Positions 1 to 7,695 of a stretch of DNA of 64,000 nt are shown here, one piece after another. A model generated the notes under the pieces. It was not told the DNA's origin and ran no database searches. It worked only from the letters and a program-made list of their open reading frames with translations. A program made the translations under genes and the position numbers. The DNA lies in NCBI GenBank assembly GCA_019695295.1, contig JAIBAH010000001.1, positions 1 to 64,000 of the forward strand, read 5' to 3'. Each line of letters begins with the position of its first letter. Position 1 is the first letter of the stretch. Source of the stretch: Bacteroidia bacterium. GTDB lineage: Bacteria; Bacteroidota; Bacteroidia; J057.

Positions 1-631
1 TAATATGAGTATAAATTTCAGTGGTTTTGATGGAGGAATGCCCCAAAAGCTGCTGAATATGCGGCAAGGCAACTCCGGCTTCCAGGAGATGGGTAGCAAA
101 ACTATGCCGCAGGGTATGCAGGGTAGCTGTTGGGGTAATGCCCGATTTAATTTTGGCATCAGTAAAAATATTTTGCACACTCCGGTCAGAGTATTTTCCA
201 CCGTACATCCCTTCAAATAAAAAATCTTTGGGCTGATAAATCTTCAGATATTCCTGTAAAAGTTGCCATGCTTTTTCTGACAAAATACTTACCCGATCTT
301 TTTTTCCCTTTCCGCCTTTGATAAAAATCTCCATTCTATCCGGTAAAACGCTGTTTACCAGCAGATTGGTAAGCTCCCCTAAACGCAGCCCTGCGGAATA
401 GACCAAAATCATCATACACTTATGCTTAGGATTCTCTATTGCCTGAATCAGCCTTACAACCTCCTCCTGACTCAATACATTCGGCAACTTCTCCGGACAA
501 ATCGGGCGGGGCAGATAATACGTTTTACGCTCCTGACCCAAAACCTGTTCATAATAAAACTTAATCGCCCGCACCTTGTAAAGACGTTTCACGAAACGTC
601 TCACTGACCACTCAAAATTGTATTGACTGCT
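1..631 (-). pseudogene. Tyrosine recombinase (XerC/D-like integrase), 5'-truncated and cut by the window edge
   Basis: The minus strand encodes the catalytic domain of a tyrosine recombinase. Visible motifs are the first catalytic Arg region (SAGLRLGEL), the conserved Lys region (GKGKKDR), the box II HTLRHSFATHLLE, and LLGHSS with the H of the last motif. The nucleophile Tyr lies in EIYTHI at the left edge, and the extreme C-terminus is outside the window. Upstream, recognisable core-binding sequence starts only at about VRAIKFYYEQ. Before it the frame runs through a palindromic repeat (580-604) and then meets a stop at 632-634, so the N-terminal SAM-like core-binding domain is missing. A GTG at 602-604 could start a short protein, but a recombinase without its N-terminal domain would probably not be active. 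Family assignment is confident; the pseudogene status is inferred from the missing domain and in-frame stop. Confidence 0.8.
580..604. repeat. Short palindromic repeat inside the broken integrase
   Basis: A perfect 9-bp inverted repeat with a 2-nt centre, AGACGTTTC-AC-GAAACGTCT, occupies 582-601, with weaker symmetry outside it (GTAAAG and CTCAC). It sits exactly where integrase homology ends. Its form resembles the GTAGAGACGTTTC-type palindromes that recur in cyanobacterial and Bacteroidota genomes; that resemblance is from memory, not from a search. Confidence 0.65.
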
Positions 632-634
632 CTA

Positions 635-1010
635 GATATCGCATAGATTGTTCAGGAAATCGAATCGATGACTCAGAAAATTGGCTGTGAAGTTCAAATA
701 ATCGCAAACGTTTTTCATTCATTTTCAAGCAGAAAGAAAAAAAACACATTAAATAATACAGGAAATGAACCACACTCAGCCCGATTCCGGTAATTACCCA
801 AATTTTTTTTAATTAGGACTTACTCAATTTAGTGTTTTGGGTCATTGAGCGTAGTCGAAATGCCCCAAAAATACTAAATTACCAATAAAAAAGTGTTTTT
901 TGCGCAAGTCCTGTTAATGAATCTTTCTATAGCTGATTTTCAGTACCAGGAGAATCCCTCAAACCCATCCATGTCTGAATGATTTGATTGGCAATAAAGG
1001 CCGAAAACCT
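635..1010. other. Non-coding stretch beside the integrase remnant
   Basis: No convincing coding frame is seen in either strand over this stretch. It holds one recognisable structure, the palindromic element at 813-916, and otherwise AT-rich sequence. The left part (635-810) may be decayed integrase sequence, but I could not recover recombinase motifs from it. Confidence 0.5.
813..916. repeat. MITE/REP-like palindromic element, about 100 bp
   Basis: Outer arms ATTAGGACTT (812-821) and AAGTCCT-GTTAAT (906-917) are inverted. An inner stem pairs AATTTAGTGTTTTGGG (826-841) with CCCCAAAAATACTAAATT (863-880) with a few mismatches. The loop carries GTCATTGAGCGTAGTCGAA (841-859), a string I recall as recurrent in intergenic regions of Bacteroidota. 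It has no coding capacity and no clear target-site duplication. It could fold as a long cruciform or be mobilised in trans. Confidence 0.55.
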
Positions 1011-1052
1011 TGACAAACAAAAATTCCCGGCAGCGTTAATCCTGCCGGGAAT
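1011..1052 (-). terminator. Rho-independent terminator for the large cargo gene
   Basis: An 11-bp perfect stem, ATTCCCGGCAG (1023-1033) with CTGCCGGGAAT (1042-1052), follows the stop of the minus-strand gene. On the minus strand it is followed by a T-rich tract (TTTTTGTTTGTC). Confidence 0.85.
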
Positions 1053-1066
1053 CCTCAAAGTTACAC

Positions 1067-4000
1067 TTAATTCGATTTTACAAACTTTCCGAGGAAGGAT
1101 TGATTTTCGGTAGAAACCCGGATTAAATAGGTTCCTATGGCAATTTCATCCCCGAGAGAAATTTCCTGATTGATACGTCCATTTTCCGGTAAGGTCGATA
1201 TACTGTAAACTACCTGACCCATCATATTTACTACCTCGATCAGGGCTTGTTTCTCTGTAACGACACTGGCAGATACAGTAAATACCCCATGATTCGGATT
1301 AGGGTAGATGGCAATATGATTTTCGTTTACACCGTCTGTCCCGTAGGCTACTTCGTCAGGGTTATCAGTTGGATTCTGATAGCGGATACCTATAGCATTC
1401 CCTGTACAGCTTTGTACCAAAAAATGTTGGGACTCGTCTCCCAGCAAATTACCACACCCTAACGGGGTTACCCAGATTTCGTAGGTAAAATTGGCAATAA
1501 GCCCAAATCTTGTATAGGTTGTAGCATTAGTATAATAATTTACCAGAATACTGTTTGAAACAGGGTTTTTGATTTTCACAAAATATCCCACAGCTCCGGG
1601 CACAGAAGACCAGTTAGTCGTGATACTGCTGCAGGTAGCGGAGAAAGTCAATCCGGTAGGTGCCACAGGTCTGGGGTCCGTAACTGTTACGTACGCAGGA
1701 GCAGATGCAACCGAAAACTGATTATCACAATATCCGGCAACAAACACCTCATAGGTTGAACCAAAATTAGCAGGAATTACCGTATAGACTTTATCGGTAA
1801 GCGTAGTATAACTACTGGCTGTAGGTCCCAGAACAGGTGCTACCTGTCGGAAACTAATCGCATACTGGCTGTATAAAGCACCTGTTGACCAGTCTGCAAA
1901 TATTTTATTACAGTTTACAAAAGCGGTCAGTGTAGGTGCAACCCCGCAGGAAGGATTACCGGCAGTAATAAAATAAACCAAAGTTGTGGTTGCTCCATTT
2001 GCGTCCACAGCATAGGCAACGTAAGCAGTTGCAGGAAGCAGCCCGGTAATATCAGGTGTATTCCCAACAGAAGACAAACTGGACCAGGTAGAACCTGTGA
2101 TAATTCGCCTCCAGTATAAAGTATAAGGAGATGCACAGTTACTGATTAAGGTATGTGCAAGCGTACTATCTACCGGGTCGGGAGTAACAGCAAGCGTCAG
2201 AGGACCTACATGTACATTAATGGAAGAAGTTATATTACATCCCGGACCGGTCGAAGCGGTAATAAAATACGTACCGGATGCCGTAAGCGGTGCCGCAGGA
2301 ATTACCGGATTCTGCAAATTGCTGTTAAACCCGTTGGGCCCCGTCCACGAATAGGTACCTGAACCCGGACCCGATGCAGTTAAATTCAGATTTGCTCCCG
2401 TACACAACGGAGAATTTGCCCCAAGGGATAGAGTCCCTCCTGAAACAATCACCGTTTGTGTTTGATTGGAGGTATTCCCGTTGCCGTCGTTATAAGTCCA
2501 CGTTACGGAATAGGTACCGGGTAAATTATAGGTTAAAGTAGCGGTTGTTCCCGTTATCGTTCCCGCACAGTTATCGGTTGCAGTAGGAGGGGTAAGCGTT
2601 CCTCCACAAGGCAAATTCAGCGTCGGAAGCGTTCCTGTATTGGGAACAGGCGCTGTTACATCATTCACAATCACCGACTGAGTTGCGGTAGAAGTATTGC
2701 CATTCCCGTCATCAAAGGTCCAGATTACAGAATAAGTCCCCTGACTATTGTAAGTAAGCGGAGCAGTAGTAGTTCCTGTAACTGTCCCTGCACAATTATC
2801 AGTAGTCGTTGGAGGCGTTATAGTCCCCCCGCACTGAATATTTGCGGCAGCAAGCGTAGGAGTAACAGGGGCAGTGACATCATCCACAATCACCGACTGA
2901 GTAGCTGTAGTAGAATTTCCATTCCCGTCATTAAATGTCCACACAACAGAGTATGTACCCTGTGAGTTGTATGTAAGCGGAGAAGTGGTTGTTCCAGTAA
3001 TGGCTCCCGCACAATTGTCAGTAGTAGTAGGAGGAGAAAGTGTCAGAGAACATTGTCCGGTTGCAGCAGCAATTGAAGGAGAAACCGGAGCGGTATTATC
3101 TACTTTATTTACCGTAAAACTACAGGTTGCGGTTCTGTTACATGCATCCGTAGCGGTCAGGGTTACTGTAGTTGCGCCTGGACCTGTTACAGTAGAAGCA
3201 GGCAGGGGCGATTGAGCAACTGAAATTGGCGCAGGTCCGGTTGTAGTGGCAAGAGTGGTAAAATCTCCTAAAGTACTTCCGCAGCTTACATTCAGGTTTA
3301 AAGTTTGAGGAGCAGGACAGGTAATGGTAGGTGCTGAAGGGATATTAACCGTTACCGGAGTTCTTGGAGAAGGACAACCACTGCTGCCTGACCAGGATAT
3401 AATAATTTGTCCGTTTCCGGTCTGATATCCCTGAGTTGTGCTGCCGCCTGTAAGACCGGTAATATAGGAAGAACCTCCTCCTCCCCCACCGGCTGCGACT
3501 CCGCTCCCGCTACCTGCGCCACCGCCACCGCCGCCACCAAAGTAGCCACCACCGCCGCCGCCACCGGAAACATCATAGTTACCCGTAGCACCCGCTCCGC
3601 CAATACCGGATGCACCGGCCGAGCCTGAAACCCCTCCTCCATCTCCCGGCGCACCAGCACCGCCTGCGGTAGAGGTTCCACCAAACCCTCCGTTTATACC
3701 CGAACCCGGATAGGAGAATCCACAATTCCCTGCTGCTACTCCATTCACCCCCGTTAAGCCGCCTCCGGCTCCGCCACTTCCCCCGCATCCGCAAGGCTGA
3801 CACGTTCCGTTACAATAATCCCGACCGGCTCCACCACCTCCACCGGCCACTATGACGCGGTTAGTCAAAGCAGTTCCGCCCGCCCGGATATCCGAAGCGC
3901 CTCCGCCCCCTCCGGCGTATCCCCCGGAACAGGAACTCCCCGCATTGGACAGGCCTCCATTACCCCCTCCGTTAAACCCACCGGTTCCACTCGTATTGCC

Positions 4001-6247
4001 TTGTCCGCCAACATAAATATTCAGCACCTGACCCGGAGTAACTGTAAGTGTCCCCTGAGCCCTGCCACCCAGTCCGCCATTGGCGTTGGTAATAAGACGG
4101 TCAAGGGCATTGGCTCCCTGAGCACCCCGTGCATCGATTGTAATGGCCGTTACCCCCGTTGGAACCGTAAAGGTCTGAACACTGCCTGTATAATTAAATG
4201 TCTGAGAGCCCGGTGCAGGACCTCCGCCCGGAAACATTGCTTCTGCATAATAAGTAGTCGTGCCTGAAGGGGTTACTGCAAAGTTCGCCCCGCTTACACT
4301 TGCCCCTAATGAAGTCCCCCCCGTAGGTACTGTGTACCAGTTGATGGAAGTACCTGTGGTAGTCGCATTCAACTGTACCGTTGCCCCGTTACAAAATGTA
4401 GAGGGAGTAGCGGTAACCGGATTCGGGGAAGGCGGGAGAGTGAGAGTAACCGTTACCGGAACCCTGCTTGCTGAAACCAACCCATTACAGGACGATAATA
4501 CCTGAGCATAATAGGTAGTGGTTCCCGTAGGAGAAACCGCAAAATTTGCACCGCTCAGAGAAGTACCGATACTGGCTCCTCCTGTGGGAACTGTGTACCA
4601 TTGAATGGTATTCCCGGAAGAAATCGCCGAAAGATTTACCGTAGCCCCGGAACAACTGATGGTTGAGGGAGTTGCCGTAACCAGAGTAGCAGGGGAAGGA
4701 ACCGTTGCGTCAAGCGTAACCGTTACCGGAGTTCTTGCCGAAGGACAACCACTGCTGCCTGACCATGATATAATAATTTGTCCGTTTCCGGTCTGATATC
4801 CCTGAGTAGTACTGCCGCCTGTAAGACCGGTGATGTAAGAAGAGCCTCCTCCTCCCCCACCGGCTGCGACTCCGCTCCCACTGCTTGCGCCACCGCCGCC
4901 GCCGCCGCCAAAGTAGCCACCACCGCCGCCGCCGCCGGAAACGTCATAGTCACCTGTAGCACCCGCTCCGCCTATACCTGACGCACCGGCCGAGCCTGAA
5001 ACCCCTCCTCCATCTCCCGGCGCACCAGCACCGCCTGCGGTAGAGGTTCCACCAAACCCTCCGTTTATACCCGAACCCGGATAGGAGAATCCACAATTCC
5101 CTGCTGCTACTCCATTCACCCCCGTTAAGCCGCCTCCGGCTCCGCCACTTCCCCCGCATCCGCAAGGCTGACACGTTCCGTTACAATAATCCCGACCGGC
5201 TCCACCACCTCCACCGGCCACTATGACGCGGTTAGTCAAAGCAGTTCCGCCCGCCCGGATATCCGAAGCGCCTCCGCCCCCTCCGGCGTATCCCCCGGAA
5301 CAGGAACTCCCCGCATTGGACAGGCCTCCATTACCCCCTCCGTTAAACCCACCGGTTCCACTCGTATTGCCTTGTCCGCCAACATAAATATTCAGCACCT
5401 GACCCGGAGTAACTGTAAGTGTCCCCTGAGCCCTGCCACCCAGTCCGCCATTGGCGTTGGTAATAAGACGGTCAAGGGCATTGGCTCCCTGAGCACCCCG
5501 TGCATCGATTGTAATGGCCGTTACCCCCGTTGGAACCGTAAAGGTCTGAACACTGCCTGTATAATTAAATGTCTGAGAGCCCGGTGCAGGACCTCCGCCC
5601 GGAAACATTGCTTCTGCATAATAAGTAGTCGTGCCTGAAGGGGTTACTGCAAAGTTCGCCCCGCTTACACTTGCCCCTAATGAAGTCCCCCCCGTAGGTA
5701 CTGTGTACCAGTTGATGGAAGTACCTGTGGTAGTCGCATTCAACTGTACCGTTGCCCCGTTACAAAATGTAGAGGGAGTAGCGGTAACCGGATTCGGGGA
5801 AGGGAAAACCAAAGGGGTATTGGAGATATTTGCAGAAAAACCTAAATCATTTACAGTCGCATTTGAGCTAAAATGCACGGTCAGAGACCCGGTAAGCGAG
5901 GTTACCGTAGTTAAAGCAGGGGTTCCTGATACGGGTCCATACAGTATCGTACCACCCAGACCGGCTCCATCATAAATCGTCAGAAAATCTGCACCGCTTT
6001 CCGTCGAAAAAACCGTAAATGTAAGACTTACGGCATTACAACTCACAGTGGGATTGATAATCGTGTATCCATTGGAATTCTGCGCATAACTGGATGTACC
6101 TCCGTTATCACAAATAGAGCCGGAATTTGCGGCAATTGTATTATTTCCGCTTACCGGCACTGAATTAGTGCACTGAGCAAACACCGAACCTTGAAAACCT
6201 GAGACAAAAAACAACAAGAAAAGCAAATTGGTAATTTTTTTTTTCAT
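1067..6247 (-). CDS. Giant glycine-rich, HYR/Ig-repeat secreted protein with T9SS type A sorting domain
   Basis: This 1726-residue protein is predicted to be exported and surface-attached. Residues 1-25 form a signal peptide ending in VFAQ. Next comes a CUB-like domain (about 26-145) with paired cysteines. An Ig-like segment and a long glycine-rich domain (GGGGGG runs, of the ALK/LTK glycine-rich type) follow, and the whole block appears twice, at about 149-509 and 606-966, with an Ig-like domain between. Four HYR-like repeats with the recurring TDNCAG signature span about 970-1270. An Ig-like domain and fibronectin-like segments come next. The last ~80 residues (YPNPNHGVFTV... GTYLIRVST) form a T9SS type A sorting domain. 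There are no catalytic motifs; an adhesin or matrix role is inferred. It is preceded by a strong promoter and followed by its own terminator, so it is probably monocistronic. Confidence 0.9.
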   Translation of the reverse strand: MKKKITNLLFLLFFVSGFQGSVFAQCTNSVPVSGNNTIAANSGSICDNGGTSSYAQNSNGYTIINPTVSCNAVSLTFTVFSTESGADFLTIYDGAGLGGTILYGPVSGTPALTTVTSLTGSLTVHFSSNATVNDLGFSANISNTPLVFPSPNPVTATPSTFCNGATVQLNATTTGTSINWYTVPTGGTSLGASVSGANFAVTPSGTTTYYAEAMFPGGGPAPGSQTFNYTGSVQTFTVPTGVTAITIDARGAQGANALDRLITNANGGLGGRAQGTLTVTPGQVLNIYVGGQGNTSGTGGFNGGGNGGLSNAGSSCSGGYAGGGGGASDIRAGGTALTNRVIVAGGGGGAGRDYCNGTCQPCGCGGSGGAGGGLTGVNGVAAGNCGFSYPGSGINGGFGGTSTAGGAGAPGDGGGVSGSAGASGIGGAGATGDYDVSGGGGGGGYFGGGGGGGASSGSGVAAGGGGGGSSYITGLTGGSTTQGYQTGNGQIIISWSGSSGCPSARTPVTVTLDATVPSPATLVTATPSTISCSGATVNLSAISSGNTIQWYTVPTGGASIGTSLSGANFAVSPTGTTTYYAQVLSSCNGLVSASRVPVTVTLTLPPSPNPVTATPSTFCNGATVQLNATTTGTSINWYTVPTGGTSLGASVSGANFAVTPSGTTTYYAEAMFPGGGPAPGSQTFNYTGSVQTFTVPTGVTAITIDARGAQGANALDRLITNANGGLGGRAQGTLTVTPGQVLNIYVGGQGNTSGTGGFNGGGNGGLSNAGSSCSGGYAGGGGGASDIRAGGTALTNRVIVAGGGGGAGRDYCNGTCQPCGCGGSGGAGGGLTGVNGVAAGNCGFSYPGSGINGGFGGTSTAGGAGAPGDGGGVSGSAGASGIGGAGATGNYDVSGGGGGGGYFGGGGGGGAGSGSGVAAGGGGGGSSYITGLTGGSTTQGYQTGNGQIIISWSGSSGCPSPRTPVTVNIPSAPTITCPAPQTLNLNVSCGSTLGDFTTLATTTGPAPISVAQSPLPASTVTGPGATTVTLTATDACNRTATCSFTVNKVDNTAPVSPSIAAATGQCSLTLSPPTTTDNCAGAITGTTTSPLTYNSQGTYSVVWTFNDGNGNSTTATQSVIVDDVTAPVTPTLAAANIQCGGTITPPTTTDNCAGTVTGTTTAPLTYNSQGTYSVIWTFDDGNGNTSTATQSVIVNDVTAPVPNTGTLPTLNLPCGGTLTPPTATDNCAGTITGTTATLTYNLPGTYSVTWTYNDGNGNTSNQTQTVIVSGGTLSLGANSPLCTGANLNLTASGPGSGTYSWTGPNGFNSNLQNPVIPAAPLTASGTYFITASTGPGCNITSSINVHVGPLTLAVTPDPVDSTLAHTLISNCASPYTLYWRRIITGSTWSSLSSVGNTPDITGLLPATAYVAYAVDANGATTTLVYFITAGNPSCGVAPTLTAFVNCNKIFADWSTGALYSQYAISFRQVAPVLGPTASSYTTLTDKVYTVIPANFGSTYEVFVAGYCDNQFSVASAPAYVTVTDPRPVAPTGLTFSATCSSITTNWSSVPGAVGYFVKIKNPVSNSILVNYYTNATTYTRFGLIANFTYEIWVTPLGCGNLLGDESQHFLVQSCTGNAIGIRYQNPTDNPDEVAYGTDGVNENHIAIYPNPNHGVFTVSASVVTEKQALIEVVNMMGQVVYSISTLPENGRINQEISLGDEIAIGTYLIRVSTENQSFLGKFVKSN
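3351..4432 (-). repeat. Intragenic direct repeat, downstream copy (1082 bp)
   Basis: This copy matches 4722-5803 at a constant offset of 1371 bp (457 codons). Positions 3612-4432 show no difference from 4983-5803 when read base by base. The remaining 261 bp differ at about 21 sites, mostly silent. Confidence 0.95.
4722..5803 (-). repeat. Intragenic direct repeat, upstream copy (1082 bp)
   Basis: Partner of 3351-4432. It encodes an Ig-like segment plus the glycine-rich domain at residues about 149-509 of the cargo protein. The identity is much higher over the N-terminal 821 bp than over the rest. Confidence 0.95.
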
Positions 6248-6287
6248 ACAACAGATATAGGATTAGGAGTATTTAATTAATGAAAAG

Positions 6288-6319
6288 CAAAGCTAATTAC
6301 AAATATTTAATTTTTCAAA
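6288..6319 (-). promoter_or_regulatory. Bacteroidota-type promoter of the giant cargo gene
   Basis: On the minus strand, TTTG (6316-6319) is followed 20 nt later by TAGCTTTG (6288-6295). Together they match the -33 TTTG and -7 TAnnTTTG consensus with a normal spacing. The start codon at 6247 lies about 40 nt downstream. Confidence 0.8.
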
Positions 6320-6419
6320 TTTTTGTTTTTATTTCTTTACTCATTTTATAAAACTATCAGAGACAGTAGGTTTTAAAGAACCGGCAATACTAAATTCATT
6401 ATTATTCATTTATTTGTTT

Positions 6420-6427
6420 TACTTTTG
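6420..6427 (+). promoter_or_regulatory. -7 box upstream of hemW
   Basis: TACTTTTG matches TAnnTTTG. No good -33 box was found 19-21 nt upstream. The box overlaps a possible TTG start at 6425, which argues that translation of hemW begins further downstream. Confidence 0.55.
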
Positions 6428-6466
6428 CAAAATATTAAAAATTATCTTCTAACCAACAGATTTAAC

Positions 6467-7612
6467 TTGTCTGCAATTTATATCCATATTCCTTTTTGCC
6501 GTAAAGCATGTACGTATTGTGACTTTCATTTTGTCACAAATCTGGGACAGATACCGGTAATGCGTGATGCGATTAAACAGGAAATAATGCTTCGTAAAGG
6601 GTATTTCCCTGACAATGACAAAAATATACGAACTATTTATTTCGGAGGCGGAACTCCGAGTGTACTGACTCCTGAGGAAATTCAGGAATTGATTAATACC
6701 ATTTATAATCATTTTCATGTAAAGAAGGAAAGTATAGAAGAAATCACCCTTGAATGCAACCCTGAAGACCTTACCAAGGAGTATATCCGGAAACTGAAAG
6801 AGGAAACCGACATCAACCGGATCAGTATTGGGATTCAGTCATTTGTGGAAAGAGATTTATTATGGATGCAAAGAGGTCACGCACACATTGAGATACAGGA
6901 TATTATCCGGAATTGCAGAGAATCCGGTTTTAATAACATAACGGTTGATTTAATCCTCGGAATTCCGGGATTATCAGAGGAAGAGTGGGAAAATAATCTA
7001 AAAAAAGCAATATCCCTGAATGTGGAACACCTTTCTGTATATGCTTTAACCATGGAACCCAAAACAGCGCTTGCTCATCAGGTTAAAAAGCAAATAGTCA
7101 GAATGCCGGACGAAGAAGTTTTTGATAAACAATTTTTTCTGGCACATCAGTTACTTTGCGATGCCGGATACGAACATTATGAGCTTTCGAATTATGCCAA
7201 ACCCGGCTTCCGGTCGATTCATAACCGCTCATACTGGAAGGGAGTGTTTTATTTAGGCGTTGGGCCTTCGGCACACAGTTTTAACGGAATGGAAAGAAGC
7301 TGGAATGTTTCCAATAATGCCAGATATACAGAAGCCCTGAAACAAATGAAAACTGCGGTTGAGGAAACAGAAATACTCAGTCTGGAAAACCGGTACAATG
7401 AATACATTATGACTCATTTAAGAATTGCGGAGGGGCTGGACACAGAATACATTAAACAATCATTTGGTATAAATATTTTCAGTACCTGCGGAGAGAAAAT
7501 AGACGAAATGATTACCCGTAATTATTTAATCAGAGAGGGAACAAGGCTTAAGCCCACTCTTTCCGGATGGATGGTGTCGGACTATCTGGCCTCAGAATTA
7601 TTTCTGGGATAA
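6467..7612 (+). CDS. hemW: HemW, radical SAM haem chaperone (coproporphyrinogen III oxidase-like)
   Basis: The protein begins SAIYIHIPFC and carries the radical SAM cysteine motif CRKACTYC (CxxxCxxC), followed by the FGGGTPS glycine motif and ECNPE, as in HemW/HemN-like proteins. HemW lacks the extra N-terminal residues of the true oxidase HemN and is thought to deliver haem to respiratory enzymes in the cytoplasm. The C-terminal HemN-type domain (LRIAEGLD...) is present and length is normal at about 381 residues. The frame is open back to a TTG at 6425, but the -7 box lies on that codon. The TTG at 6467 gives the usual HemW N-terminus, so I chose it; no ATG fits. Neighbours are unrelated T9SS cargo genes. 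Confidence 0.85.
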   Translation: MSAIYIHIPFCRKACTYCDFHFVTNLGQIPVMRDAIKQEIMLRKGYFPDNDKNIRTIYFGGGTPSVLTPEEIQELINTIYNHFHVKKESIEEITLECNPEDLTKEYIRKLKEETDINRISIGIQSFVERDLLWMQRGHAHIEIQDIIRNCRESGFNNITVDLILGIPGLSEEEWENNLKKAISLNVEHLSVYALTMEPKTALAHQVKKQIVRMPDEEVFDKQFFLAHQLLCDAGYEHYELSNYAKPGFRSIHNRSYWKGVFYLGVGPSAHSFNGMERSWNVSNNARYTEALKQMKTAVEETEILSLENRYNEYIMTHLRIAEGLDTEYIKQSFGINIFSTCGEKIDEMITRNYLIREGTRLKPTLSGWMVSDYLASELFLG

Positions 7613-7640
7613 TCCTCCCGGATTTAAATTTACATAAATA

Positions 7641-7679
7641 AAAAAAATGCCTTCCCTTTTCAGGAAGGCATTTTTTTTT
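7641..7679. terminator. Bidirectional terminator between hemW and the convergent cargo gene
   Basis: The stem ATGCCTTCC (7647-7655) pairs with GGAAGGCAT (7663-7671). It is flanked by an A-run on the left and a T-run on the right, so it can serve both converging genes. Confidence 0.9.
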
Positions 7680-7695
7680 ATATTTCAATTCAGAC

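Noticed and set aside
1-607. Plus-strand frames at 5-220 and 422-607
   Set aside because: They are antisense to the recombinase catalytic domain, whose conserved motifs read on the minus strand.
580-916. Integron attC sites next to the integrase
   Set aside because: The palindromes lack the R and L box layout of attC sites, no gene cassettes follow, and the recombinase is of the general XerC/D type.
1247-5975. Many plus- and minus-strand frames inside the giant cargo gene
   Set aside because: They are shadow frames of the GC-rich glycine repeats; none has a signal, motif or promoter, and the long minus frame explains the sequence.
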